A stretch of 64,000 nt of DNA from Elusimicrobia bacterium RIFOXYA2_FULL_47_53 (lineage in GTDB: Bacteria; Elusimicrobiota; Endomicrobiia; Endomicrobiales; XYA2-FULL-47-53). The notes beneath the pieces were generated by a model. It saw only the letters and a list, made by a program, of their open reading frames with translations. It ran no database searches and was not told the origin of the DNA. Positions within the stretch are counted from its first letter, which is position 1. Each line of letters opens with the position of its first letter. The stretch is taken from the NCBI GenBank assembly GCA_001800315.1, contig MGVE01000013.1:1-64000 (forward strand), written 5' to 3'. Position numbers and translations under genes: made by a program. Of this stretch, positions 9,678-18,867 are shown one piece after another.

Positions 9678-11539
9678 GCGGGGCGCCCCAAATACTCATC
9701 CTGCCAGAATGACTGGACAAGAAGCATCATAAGTAGTTTGCTGTGGTCTTCCCGTCCGGCTTCGTGCTGCGACAGCATCTTATTGACGACCTTGCCGTTC
9801 ACCCATGGCAGATGCCCCGAGGCCAGTATCTCTTTGACCGATCCGAACAATTCTCCGCCGAACCAGTTCTTTGTCGGCACCGGAAAACCCATTTTCTTCC
9901 TGTAAATTATTTCCTTCGGCAAGCGGCTTTCCATCATAGCTTTGACCAAATACTTTCCCTCTCCGTTCCGTATCTTGTAAGACGAGGGAAGCGACGCCGC
10001 CAGTTCCACGAGCCGGTGGTCAAGAAAAGGCACGCGCAGTTCTATCGAGGCCGCCATCGTCATCTTGTCGGCCTTTACCAGCAGGTCATCAACAAGCCAT
10101 GTTTTAGTATCGACGTAAAGCATTTTGTTGACGACATCCTTGTTATGCCTGACTTTCGAGAAATACGACTCAAATGTCTCTTCCAGATAGTCTCCTCTTT
10201 CGCCGCGGAAACCGTCCGCGTAAAATTCATCCTTCAGCGACGGCGTCAGGTAATTCGATGTGCCCATGTAGCGCTTTTCAAGCGGCAGAGAAAGCCAGTC
10301 GGCGTATTTGCGGTATTTCATCTTTCGCAAAACCGGCTTGAACATACCCGCCATATTGAGAAGCGGGCCCGGAATGAATCTACGCATGTTCTCTATTTTG
10401 CTCATGAACTGATAAAGATAGTAGCCGCCGAAGACTTCGTCGCTGCCCTCTCCCGATAACAGCACTATCGATTTTTCCCTCGCGAGTTTTGAAATATGGT
10501 ACAGCGCTATGGCCGCCGGCTCGACTATAGGCTCTTCGGCGTACTTAACCAGCGTTTTTATGGATTCAAGGAAATTTTCGGGTTCAAGCCGGAATACGTT
10601 ATGCTTCGTATTGAAGCGCTTGGCGACAATATCAGCGTAATATTCCTCCCCAACCTTGTATTTCTCGTCATAACCAACCGTAAAAGTATTTACCGGGCCG
10701 CTGACGATCTCATGCATGACGGCCGTGATCGCGCTTGAATCCAGCCCGCCACTTAGGAATACGCCGAGAGGCACATCGCTCATAAGACGTTTCTTCACGC
10801 TGTCATGCAGCAGTTCGTCTACCTGTCTTTTTGCGTTCTCAAAGCTTATTTCCGAAGGCGTTATGTCAGCGAAATCCCAGTATTCTGTTTCCTTTATTTC
10901 TTTCCCGGAAACCACCATGTGATGGCCGGGCTTTAATTTCATGATACCCTTGAACATGGTTTCCGGGCCCGGAACGTATCCAAGAGTGCAGTACGCGTCC
11001 ATTACCTTCGGATTTATCTCAGGTTTTACCTGGCCCGCGCTGAACAGCGGCTTTATCTCCGAAGCGCAGATGAAGGTATTTCTGTTCCAATAGTAATATA
11101 CCGGCTTGATGCCGAGCCTGTCCCTGACAATCCACATTATTTTCCTGCGGTTATCCCAGAGCGCTATTCCGAACATCCCGATGAACTTCTTAACACTCTC
11201 AGTACCCCACTCTTCATAGGCGTGTACAATGACCTCTGTATCGCAATTCGTCTTAAAAGTATGTCCTTTTGAGACCAGTTCCGCCTGAATATCCTTGTAA
11301 TTATATATCTCGCCGTTAAAAACCACCGCTATCTGCCCGTCTTCGTTAAACATCGGCTGATGCCCAAGCGAAAGGTCAATAATACTTAAACGGCGATGCC
11401 CCAAACCTATATTATCCGACACGAACATACCGCTGTCATCAGGCCCGCGATGGACCATAAGATCCGTAGCCCGTTTAACCGTCTCCGGATTGACCTTCTT
11501 AGAGGCGTCAGAATGATAAATTCCTAATATGCCGCACAT
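9674..11539 (-). CDS. asnB: Asparagine synthase (glutamine-hydrolysing)-type amidotransferase
   Basis: 621 residues, the usual length for AsnB. Met-Cys-Gly at the start exposes the nucleophile Cys2 of the N-terminal glutaminase domain, followed by HRGPDDSG and FNGEIYN. The synthetase domain has the ATP-binding SGGLDSS at 263-269 and a later GEGSDEVFGGY. The classical enzyme makes asparagine from aspartate, glutamine and ATP. Inside a surface-polysaccharide cluster such enzymes often amidate sugar acids or act in exosortase-associated modification, and I favour that here. A second AsnB-like protein (24488-26473) lies elsewhere in the locus. The gene overlaps the GT4 gene downstream by 4 bp. 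Confidence 0.88.
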   Translation of the reverse strand: MCGILGIYHSDASKKVNPETVKRATDLMVHRGPDDSGMFVSDNIGLGHRRLSIIDLSLGHQPMFNEDGQIAVVFNGEIYNYKDIQAELVSKGHTFKTNCDTEVIVHAYEEWGTESVKKFIGMFGIALWDNRRKIMWIVRDRLGIKPVYYYWNRNTFICASEIKPLFSAGQVKPEINPKVMDAYCTLGYVPGPETMFKGIMKLKPGHHMVVSGKEIKETEYWDFADITPSEISFENAKRQVDELLHDSVKKRLMSDVPLGVFLSGGLDSSAITAVMHEIVSGPVNTFTVGYDEKYKVGEEYYADIVAKRFNTKHNVFRLEPENFLESIKTLVKYAEEPIVEPAAIALYHISKLAREKSIVLLSGEGSDEVFGGYYLYQFMSKIENMRRFIPGPLLNMAGMFKPVLRKMKYRKYADWLSLPLEKRYMGTSNYLTPSLKDEFYADGFRGERGDYLEETFESYFSKVRHNKDVVNKMLYVDTKTWLVDDLLVKADKMTMAASIELRVPFLDHRLVELAASLPSSYKIRNGEGKYLVKAMMESRLPKEIIYRKKMGFPVPTKNWFGGELFGSVKEILASGHLPWVNGKVVNKMLSQHEAGREDHSKLLMMLLVQSFWQDEYLGRPA

Positions 11540-11541
11540 AG

Positions 11542-12642
11542 TTATTTATAAGCGTATGGTTTTATGATAAAATCCCGGAACTCACCCGGATTCCCGCTCT
11601 TTCCCGACTCCGCAGCTTTGATAATATTGTACATTTCGCGCGCCGTCACATAGTGAAGAGAGTAAATCTTCCCGTCATTGTAATTCTTCTCAAGATATGA
11701 ATACATCTCATCGGCAACTGCCCCGAAATTCGCCTCCCATGACTCTTCCGGAGCGCCGTGCGTGTGGAGTTTTATCAATTTCCATTCAGGGAGGCCTTTT
11801 ACGGCGATCGCGTTGTTTATCCAGTAATCTATCCTTCCGTGAGCCGGAAGATCACTTTTTCCCAGGTTTGATGATTCAATTGACGGTTTGAACCGGTGAG
11901 TCCTTGATCTCCAGCGAAATCCGATTATCCCCGGTATCATCATCAAATCGCCCCACGAACCACCCACTGCGCGCACTTCTTTCCCTTTATTATAGGACTT
12001 CGGTTTAACCGGATCGTCTTTACAGTAGTAAACCTTGTTTATCATCGCTGGCTGTGCTTCTCCTAACGACGGGAATGTGAAATCGGCGTAACAACCGCAT
12101 TCCTTAAGTATCTTGATCTCATCGTTAACTCCGCATATTTCCGGACCCCGGGAATTGTCAAGCGACCAGTCGCCGTGGATGAAACCGAATGTTCTGCTCC
12201 CGTCCGGCTGACAGAATATCCCGTGTTTTGAATAATCTTCAATGCATTTCAGTATCTTTGCCCTGAGCGTTTCTGACATGTCCGGGAACGGATCCATCCG
12301 GTTATGATGCATATGCATTTCTATCTCGCCGTACTCACCCCTGCAAAGAACCGTCAGATCGTTTAAAAACCGCATATCATGATGAGGCGGGTAAAACCAG
12401 GTGTGTTGCGGCTTGACGCCGTCCGCGTCTTTATGTTTATCCGCCATTGACGGATAATTCCTCGCCCATGAATCCACCCTTGACGCAGCTGTACCGGGAT
12501 CGGCCTTGCCGTGCCCCGGCTCAAAATGGTCCACCACGCAGATAATGATATGGGATGTTCCGGACGCTCTCGTCCGTCCGCCGCGAAATAATCGCTGCAA
12601 TGCGTATGGGACCAGCCATTTACCGTAACCCTTGGAACTCAT
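11542..12642 (-). CDS. Deacetylase-like hydrolase, soluble paralogue B
   Basis: 366 residues, no signal peptide or anchor. It shares the paralogue at 5071-6180's signature in the same order: VDHFEP (Asp38, His39), PQHTWFY (His80), EMHMHHN (His110, 112, 113), GFIHGDWSLDNS, CGVNDEIKILKECGCYADFT and KLHTHG. The conserved His/Asp groups suggest a metal centre and a deacetylase or other hydrolase acting on a sugar. It is packed 2 bp from asnB and 11 bp from the GT2 gene. Having an anchored and an apparently cytoplasmic version in one operon suggests that two stages of the same glycan are modified. Function is inferred. Confidence 0.6.
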   Translation of the reverse strand: MSSKGYGKWLVPYALQRLFRGGRTRASGTSHIIICVVDHFEPGHGKADPGTAASRVDSWARNYPSMADKHKDADGVKPQHTWFYPPHHDMRFLNDLTVLCRGEYGEIEMHMHHNRMDPFPDMSETLRAKILKCIEDYSKHGIFCQPDGSRTFGFIHGDWSLDNSRGPEICGVNDEIKILKECGCYADFTFPSLGEAQPAMINKVYYCKDDPVKPKSYNKGKEVRAVGGSWGDLMMIPGIIGFRWRSRTHRFKPSIESSNLGKSDLPAHGRIDYWINNAIAVKGLPEWKLIKLHTHGAPEESWEANFGAVADEMYSYLEKNYNDGKIYSLHYVTAREMYNIIKAAESGKSGNPGEFRDFIIKPYAYK

Positions 12643-12653
12643 TTACATTTTCC

Positions 12654-13589
12654 TTATTGTCCGGGCTTGCCGGCGCTCTTCGCGCCTGAGCCGATGATTC
12701 TTGCAATGATTATAGGAAGAAGGATCAATGTCTCTATCCTTGAAATAAAATACAACGGATTCATCACTGCGGAAATGAACAAATATCTGAGAGCCGCGGC
12801 TTTATTGCCGGATGTCAGAGACGCATTCGCCGCGAAAAAATACCTGTCGCTGTATGCTTTTTTTCTGAGGAACCACCCATAGTCATTTTTGTTGTCTTTG
12901 AATACCTTTCCCAGCACAGCCAAAGCGTTGCGCAGCATTCTTTCGGCATTGCCTTCCGAAGACATGCTATTCCCTGTTATTCTTATTTTTGTCAGCGGCT
13001 CTTCGATTATGGCAACTCCATATTCCATTGAAATCCTCAACCACATATCCCAGTCTTCGGAAGCCGTAAGGCTCTCGTCAAACATACCCGCTTTCTTGAA
13101 GCATTCCCTTCTCGCGACAACTCCGCTACCGCTTCCGCTGATCACATTCCGGATTATCAGGCGTTCAGCCAGGTCCTTACTATTCTTAAATTGGTTGCCC
13201 CTGGCAGTCCTTATGATATTACCGTCGTCATCAAAGTTTATGTACCCGCAGCCCACCAACCCAATATTCAAGTCATCGAAATACTTCATCTGCCGTTCCA
13301 GCTTTTCAGGCAGCCACATATCATCCGCGTCCAGAAAAGCCACATACTCAGCCTTAGATTCCCTTATTCCCATATTCCTGGCGGCGGACAGCCCCCGGTT
13401 ATTCTGATATATATATTTGATCTTTCCACCGTACTTACCAAGTGCCTCTTTAGTACCGTCTGCGGAACCGTCATCAACGACTATTACCTCGACATTCCCG
13501 TAACTCTGTCGCAATACGCTCTCAATGGCGTCGCAAACGCACTTTCCATGATTATAGGTAGGTATCACGGCTGTGACCAGAGGCGGCAT
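12654..13589 (-). CDS. Family 2 glycosyltransferase
   Basis: 311 residues. A GT-A domain starts at residue 3 with PLVTAVIPTYNHG, then VIVVDDGSADGT (nucleotide site), NRGLSAARNMGI and the metal-binding FLDADDMW. ASEDWDMWLR supplies the catalytic acidic pair. A hydrophobic segment near 270-300 may associate with the membrane. It abuts the pyruvyl transferase gene directly and should add one sugar from a nucleotide donor at the cytoplasmic face. Confidence 0.9.
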   Translation of the reverse strand: MPPLVTAVIPTYNHGKCVCDAIESVLRQSYGNVEVIVVDDGSADGTKEALGKYGGKIKYIYQNNRGLSAARNMGIRESKAEYVAFLDADDMWLPEKLERQMKYFDDLNIGLVGCGYINFDDDGNIIRTARGNQFKNSKDLAERLIIRNVISGSGSGVVARRECFKKAGMFDESLTASEDWDMWLRISMEYGVAIIEEPLTKIRITGNSMSSEGNAERMLRNALAVLGKVFKDNKNDYGWFLRKKAYSDRYFFAANASLTSGNKAAALRYLFISAVMNPLYFISRIETLILLPIIIARIIGSGAKSAGKPGQ

Positions 13590-14876
13590 CTATCCCCCCT
13601 CTTTCGCATAGCGCGCCGCCATCTTTGCGGCGACGCAACAATTAACCGACAGAGCTTTAATTCTATCCGGGGTTATGTACTCCTTCTGTTCGTCTGCCTC
13701 GTTCACAAGCCTTATCAACTTATCGTAGCTTTCCCCTGCGTCAAACGCGTATTTGTCATTGTTGAAAACATTGTGTAGCCCCAGTGTCTTCAATTTGTAG
13801 TACTCGTCCTGGTAAATTCCGATGGTCGGAATGCACTGAGTGATCGCGAACAGATTAAAGTGGTAAGAGACCCCGATAGCCAGGTCAGCCATTCCTATAA
13901 GAGCCTTTATTTCCTGAGGGCTGTGTAACTTCCTTAAAATCCCTATATTGTTGTTATTACTCATACCCGCTTCGCTTATCAACTCCAAACCATTATCCGC
14001 GTCTTGGGAAACATTATCCCCAGCTTTAGCCATTGAAATAAAAAGTATGTAACATTTTTTGGCGTTCAGCTCCTTTAACAGCTTTATCAGCATTTCTTTT
14101 AAATGCTGGTTCTGCCCTTTTTCCTTCCACCACGCCCTGGCGTTAAAAGCAACGATCTTTCCGTATTTTGCAATATTATCCGGGCATATACCTTCGCCTT
14201 TCAATATCTCGCGTACAGTTCCTTTCTCGGCCGATTCCAAAAGGAACGCGTCATCAACACAATCCTTTATCTGGGCGTTTCTTACCCTGACCTTGCCGGT
14301 GAGATATTCCCTGGAGAACAGGTTGTCCCTTACGGTAATGAATGTGTCACGGAAAACTCTTCTCAGCATCATGAACGACCAGCCGCCTCTTAAGGGGCCT
14401 ATACTCTGTGCCCCAAGGAAACATTTCTTTCCCAACGCCTTGGCAATTAGCAATTCTGATGCAATATGATAATAGTAATAATGATCCGTGAAGGTGCCGC
14501 CACCACACACAACAAACGCATCAGAGCTGTGAATATTAATGAGGAATTCCCTTTCGCTTTCTGAAACCCAAACAGGACTTTTATTCTTTGACATTCTTAG
14601 AGCGTTAATAATCATTTTAATTATAAATAAAACATAAAATGCCTGAGATAGCCTCCAACTCCACGCAAATTGACCTTTATTGATCTCCTTGAACAACCTG
14701 CCCAGATTAGGCAAAATATTCCCGTCATACAACTTTCTCGCCTTATCGGGATCCGGGGACAGTACGGCAATGTCGGTTATGCCGTTATCCAAAAATGTCC
14801 GCTTATTGGATATCAAAATAGCATCATCGCCTAAATTACCGTGCCCGAGTCCTGATGTTATCGTAATCTTTGACAT
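13590..14876 (-). CDS. Polysaccharide pyruvyl transferase family protein
   Basis: 428 residues. The N-terminal GHGNLGDDAILISN, the central VVCGGGTFTDHYYYYH and FLGAQSIGPL, and the C-terminal ADLAIGVSYHFNLFA fit the CsaB/WcaK/AmsJ polysaccharide pyruvyl transferase family, which adds ketal-linked pyruvate from phosphoenolpyruvate to hexose residues and so gives the polymer negative charge. A good ribosome-binding site (aggaag) precedes the start. It lies between the GT2 gene and the flippase, so it should act on the lipid-linked repeat unit before export. Confidence 0.85.
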   Translation of the reverse strand: MSKITITSGLGHGNLGDDAILISNKRTFLDNGITDIAVLSPDPDKARKLYDGNILPNLGRLFKEINKGQFAWSWRLSQAFYVLFIIKMIINALRMSKNKSPVWVSESEREFLINIHSSDAFVVCGGGTFTDHYYYYHIASELLIAKALGKKCFLGAQSIGPLRGGWSFMMLRRVFRDTFITVRDNLFSREYLTGKVRVRNAQIKDCVDDAFLLESAEKGTVREILKGEGICPDNIAKYGKIVAFNARAWWKEKGQNQHLKEMLIKLLKELNAKKCYILFISMAKAGDNVSQDADNGLELISEAGMSNNNNIGILRKLHSPQEIKALIGMADLAIGVSYHFNLFAITQCIPTIGIYQDEYYKLKTLGLHNVFNNDKYAFDAGESYDKLIRLVNEADEQKEYITPDRIKALSVNCCVAAKMAARYAKEGG

Positions 14877-14910
14877 ATTCTCTTCCTATATACTACCTTT
14901 TCCGCAGCGT

Positions 14911-16440
14911 TCAGTTCCCGTGACGCGTAAATATAAAATACATCCTCGCCACAGACCTGAAATAATCGCGCTCGTTTTTATTGAACCCAATAAAAAATGC
15001 CGTGATGACAAACACCGCTAACGCCGAAACCGCAAGTACCATGATCCTTGTGTAATCTGGGGTGACGAAGCGTCTTAAAACAATCCACAAGACCGTTATT
15101 ATTAACATTGACTTTATCATAACCGGCAAAAGCACATTCAAATAGTAATAACTCACTTTCAACCGGATCGCTTTACATGTATATATTGGCTGTATGAATA
15201 GTTTAACCGTTATCATGGGGATAGCAGTCCCTAAGGCAACCCCCAATATCCCGTAATATTTGACAAGCACTACGCTCGCAATAAGATTTAATATCCCCTC
15301 TATCGAATTAGAGACAGTGAAAAACTTATGCTTCGAAATACCGAACAGCATTTGTATGGATGGGACCTGCATCAGCGCGAATATCCTCGGTATCAGCAGT
15401 ACAAGAATGACCGAATACGACACAAGATATTCAGGCCCGGCCCAGCGTATTATGAATTCTCTTGAGAATATCGCCAGCAGCCCGCCTACCAGAAATGAAA
15501 GGTATCCGTTGATCTTAGTCATGAAGAGATACTTCTCTTTCAAAAGATCATACTGTTCGGCCGCGTGATACTGGCTGAATACCGGAGCCAGCATGCCGGT
15601 AGCAGCGGATATGAATTCCGAAAAATAAGCAATAAACCGCGCCCCTATAGAATAGGGCGTGACACTACTGAGTCCGATAAATACGGTAATAACAAGATTG
15701 TCTATATTGAAACGCAGCTGATCGGCGACTTGAGCCACAAAGGTATATACGCTGTAGCCGAAAAGCGTGCGAATCCTGCTCTTGTCAAAATATCTACTTG
15801 ACAGGACAATATGCTTATATAGCTTTCTAACGATGAAATACTTTACGGAGTACGCGTAGATGTCAAGGGTTGCCGTAATAACAGCAAGGGCAATCACTCC
15901 GTAACCATCAAGCAGGAATATGTATATCAGCAAGGTTCTTATCGCAAGCTTGCTCAGGTCCACCATACTGCTCAACTCAAAACGGATATTGGCAGCAAGG
16001 ATGCCCGCGAACACCCGAAGCGGAAACCCTATCGAGAAATTTATGCCCAAAATCAGGATCAGTTTCCTGAACAGGCTTACTTCTGTAATGTTAACAACCA
16101 GCAACGGCACAATAAAAGCAACTACAAACGACATGATCAGCGCGAATCCGCCGATAACGGTGAAGACGCCCAATGCCGTGTTGCATATCCTGTTCTCTTC
16201 TTCTATATCATTCGTTCCGACTGCCTTTGAAATGAAGCGTTGAACCGCGGAGTTGAGGCCGAAATCCATCAACCCGTAATAACCCAGAAATGAACCGACA
16301 AATATCCAAAGGCCGTACATGTGATCGCCGAGAGAATGTATGATAAACGGCATCATCACGATACCAATCACGGCGTTCGCGATAAACTCGGTGCTTCTTA
16401 AAAACGAACCGCTGATAAGACTTTTAGCTTTTTTTGACAT
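14911..16440 (-). CDS. Wzx-type oligosaccharide flippase
   Basis: 509 residues with 12 to 14 predicted membrane helices and the start KKAKSLISGSFLRSTEFIAN, followed by GLWIFVGSFLGYYGLMDFGL. This matches the polysaccharide transporter (PST/MVF) family. Wzx proteins move undecaprenyl-diphosphate-linked repeat units across the inner membrane. The Wzy-like gene is 47 bp upstream. With the initiating transferase at 35322-36764 and Wza/Wzc at 28607-31431, the locus has a full Wzx/Wzy-dependent set. Confidence 0.9.
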   Translation of the reverse strand: MSKKAKSLISGSFLRSTEFIANAVIGIVMMPFIIHSLGDHMYGLWIFVGSFLGYYGLMDFGLNSAVQRFISKAVGTNDIEEENRICNTALGVFTVIGGFALIMSFVVAFIVPLLVVNITEVSLFRKLILILGINFSIGFPLRVFAGILAANIRFELSSMVDLSKLAIRTLLIYIFLLDGYGVIALAVITATLDIYAYSVKYFIVRKLYKHIVLSSRYFDKSRIRTLFGYSVYTFVAQVADQLRFNIDNLVITVFIGLSSVTPYSIGARFIAYFSEFISAATGMLAPVFSQYHAAEQYDLLKEKYLFMTKINGYLSFLVGGLLAIFSREFIIRWAGPEYLVSYSVILVLLIPRIFALMQVPSIQMLFGISKHKFFTVSNSIEGILNLIASVVLVKYYGILGVALGTAIPMITVKLFIQPIYTCKAIRLKVSYYYLNVLLPVMIKSMLIITVLWIVLRRFVTPDYTRIMVLAVSALAVFVITAFFIGFNKNERDYFRSVARMYFIFTRHGN

Positions 16441-16487
16441 GATTTTTGATTTTCTTTTGATAAGTTACCGACTAAATACTGAAAAGC

Positions 16488-17684
16488 TCAACTAATATTT
16501 GCGTCTAACTCTGTCCATCCTGCCGGGTTTAACAGATTTTGCTTTACCGCTACAGCCAGCGCTATCAGCACATACAGGATATAGAATTGGTACCTGTTTG
16601 AAAAAAAGGCGCAGACGCAGAAACCGGCCAGCGAAGAGCAGATGAATTTATAGAGCATCGCGGCAATACTGTTATTACTTTTCCCTGATATATTCTTCAT
16701 TCTTATCAAATACACTAAAGGATAGGACACCAGAAGGAGAAAGAATACGCCGCCGAATATTCCCGATTCGGCAAATACCTGCAGCAGTGTGTTATGCGGC
16801 TGCATTCCAGGGATACCTCCGTATTGCCTCACATAGGTTGTGAACTCCCCTGGGCCGACTCCGAATACCGGATGATCCTTCAGCATACTTAATCCGACCT
16901 TCCATTGCTCAATGCGGTTTTCAGAAGAACTGTCGCCACTGAGGGCATTGAGATCGCTTCGGCTAAGGACATTCGTTATACCAACAGCAAACACCCCTGC
17001 CAGCAACCCGGCAAATAATATGGCCCTAAACAGTTTTGGCATGCGTTCAGAAAAATACAAACTTAACACCCCGACAGCAAGCAATCCCAGCAAACCGTTT
17101 CGCGAACCCGTAAACAAAATATTGAACGCGAACATCCCTGCCAAACCCAAATAAATAGTTTTTGAGACGAACGACCCGGCCGTATTAGCGAGAAGAAGCG
17201 CGAGCGGTATTACCGAAACCAGTATGATTGCGATATCGTTGGGGTTTGAATACCACCCGAATCCTCCCGCCCTGATGCCAGGCATGTAAACAACCACATA
17301 TTTGGATATGGAATAATACGACAAATATGCAACCGCAAACACTATAACAGCGGCAATGCTTCTTACCTTGTTTTCATCAACAACCGATTGAGTAATAAGA
17401 AAGTATACTATGCCCAGCCGCAGCCATAAGTTAAACGCCTCTATCCCACCCCCGAGCCAAAGCAAGGAAGCACTGAGTACCTGCATAACGACAAACAGAA
17501 GAAAATACCAATTCACTTTCTCCGCGAAAAACGGTTCCTTATTATGCTTTCTTGAAAATATATATCCCAAAAGCGCGAATATCGCGGAGTTTCTCAAAGG
17601 CTGATACTTTTCCAAAATCGGCCATACTTCCGCAGGCTGAAAAAACATTATGAATATGGTTAGACACAACAGAAAGAATGCCAC
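16488..17684 (-). CDS. O-antigen ligase / Wzy-like polymerase family membrane protein
   Basis: 398 residues with about 10 to 12 membrane helices. The family signature is the large periplasmic loop near residues 250-300, with FGVGPGEFTTYVRQYGG and the histidine of QPHNTLLQVFAESG. These Wzy_C-type proteins either polymerise undecaprenyl-linked repeat units or ligate chains to an acceptor. Next to a Wzx flippase and with Wza/Wzc in the locus, polymerase is the more likely role. Confidence 0.85.
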   Translation of the reverse strand: MAFFLLCLTIFIMFFQPAEVWPILEKYQPLRNSAIFALLGYIFSRKHNKEPFFAEKVNWYFLLFVVMQVLSASLLWLGGGIEAFNLWLRLGIVYFLITQSVVDENKVRSIAAVIVFAVAYLSYYSISKYVVVYMPGIRAGGFGWYSNPNDIAIILVSVIPLALLLANTAGSFVSKTIYLGLAGMFAFNILFTGSRNGLLGLLAVGVLSLYFSERMPKLFRAILFAGLLAGVFAVGITNVLSRSDLNALSGDSSSENRIEQWKVGLSMLKDHPVFGVGPGEFTTYVRQYGGIPGMQPHNTLLQVFAESGIFGGVFFLLLVSYPLVYLIRMKNISGKSNNSIAAMLYKFICSSLAGFCVCAFFSNRYQFYILYVLIALAVAVKQNLLNPAGWTELDANIS

Positions 17685-17699
17685 ATGACCGCCTTAGCC

Positions 17700-18845
17700 C
17701 TATTTCTCAAAAAATCGTAAGTACATTTTTTCGTATGTCCACACCATCTTATCTAGTGAATATTTCCTTTTAATAAGGCTTCTTGCTTCTCGGGACATCT
17801 CGTTCCTGGCACTTTTATCCTTGAACATAGCGTATATTCTGTCGCATAAATCGTCCGTGTCATTATAATCAACTATATATCCATTCTTGCCGTCCGCTAT
17901 AAGTTCCGATGTGCCTATTGAAGGGGTCGATATTACGGGAACTCCGGACGACATAGCTTCAAGTATAACATTTGACATGCCTTCCTTATCCGGTATACTG
18001 GTAAGAACCAGCGCATCCGCAAAGGATAATATCGCCGGTATGTCATCGCGGCGGCCAAGGAAGGCGACATATTCCTTTATTCCCGCTTCCGCGCTATATC
18101 TTTCCAGCATTTCCCGATCAGGACCTTCACCGACAAAGACAACATCAACTTCCGCGTCGGCGTACTTTTCATATAACCTCTTTACAGCTTTCAGCAGGAA
18201 TATCTGGTTTTTCAGGGGTTTCAGGCTGCCTATACTGCTTATAAACATTGTTGTATCGGAAAATGAAATCCGGTTTTTCTCTCTTAATTCCTTCTTCAAA
18301 GGCCCGGTATCGGCTTCCCCGTTAAAAAGGTTGGTATTTACGCCGTTGTCTATTACCGTGACCTTGCCGGGATCCATACCTATCTCGGTAACTATCCTTT
18401 TCTTCAACGATTCCGACACAGAAAGTGTAGCGTCGCACAAATAGGACAGCATCCTTTGGATGAATATTTGATAAGGCCTATTGAATGTCGCCCCGTGTTC
18501 CCCGTTGACAACTACTGGAACACCAGCCAATTTCGCCCCCATTATCCCGTCAAAAGAACATGCGCCCCAACCATGCGTATGCACAACATCCGGCTTTTCC
18601 TTCATGAAATACTTTGCCACAAACAAAAAGCGAGACAAATACCTTCCTTCGCTATAACCCATATTATGAACCTTAATATCTGGTTTTATCCTGGATATCA
18701 TGGGCCCGGTATCTTTTACGCAGAGAATTGATGGCACGAACAATGACCTATTCAGATCATTGCAAATGTTAACAACTCCGTTTTCCATCCCCCCGACATC
18801 AAACTTACTGAGGACATGACATACTTTGTATTTTCTGTTTGCCAT
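17700..18845 (-). CDS. Family 4 glycosyltransferase, exosortase-system type
   Basis: 381 residues, GT-B. The start VCHVLSKFDVGGMENGVVNI and the central VVVNGEHGATFNRP resemble the sugar transferases linked to PEP-CTERM/exosortase clusters (TIGR03088-like); this match is from memory. The donor domain has FISSIGSLKPLKNQ, FVGEGPD and EGMSNVILEAMSSGVP. It lies 15 bp upstream of the Wzy-like gene in the same direction. The sugar specificity is not visible. Confidence 0.85.
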   Translation of the reverse strand: MANRKYKVCHVLSKFDVGGMENGVVNICNDLNRSLFVPSILCVKDTGPMISRIKPDIKVHNMGYSEGRYLSRFLFVAKYFMKEKPDVVHTHGWGACSFDGIMGAKLAGVPVVVNGEHGATFNRPYQIFIQRMLSYLCDATLSVSESLKKRIVTEIGMDPGKVTVIDNGVNTNLFNGEADTGPLKKELREKNRISFSDTTMFISSIGSLKPLKNQIFLLKAVKRLYEKYADAEVDVVFVGEGPDREMLERYSAEAGIKEYVAFLGRRDDIPAILSFADALVLTSIPDKEGMSNVILEAMSSGVPVISTPSIGTSELIADGKNGYIVDYNDTDDLCDRIYAMFKDKSARNEMSREARSLIKRKYSLDKMVWTYEKMYLRFFEK

Positions 18846-18867
18846 ATTTTACCTTATATTACCTGAA

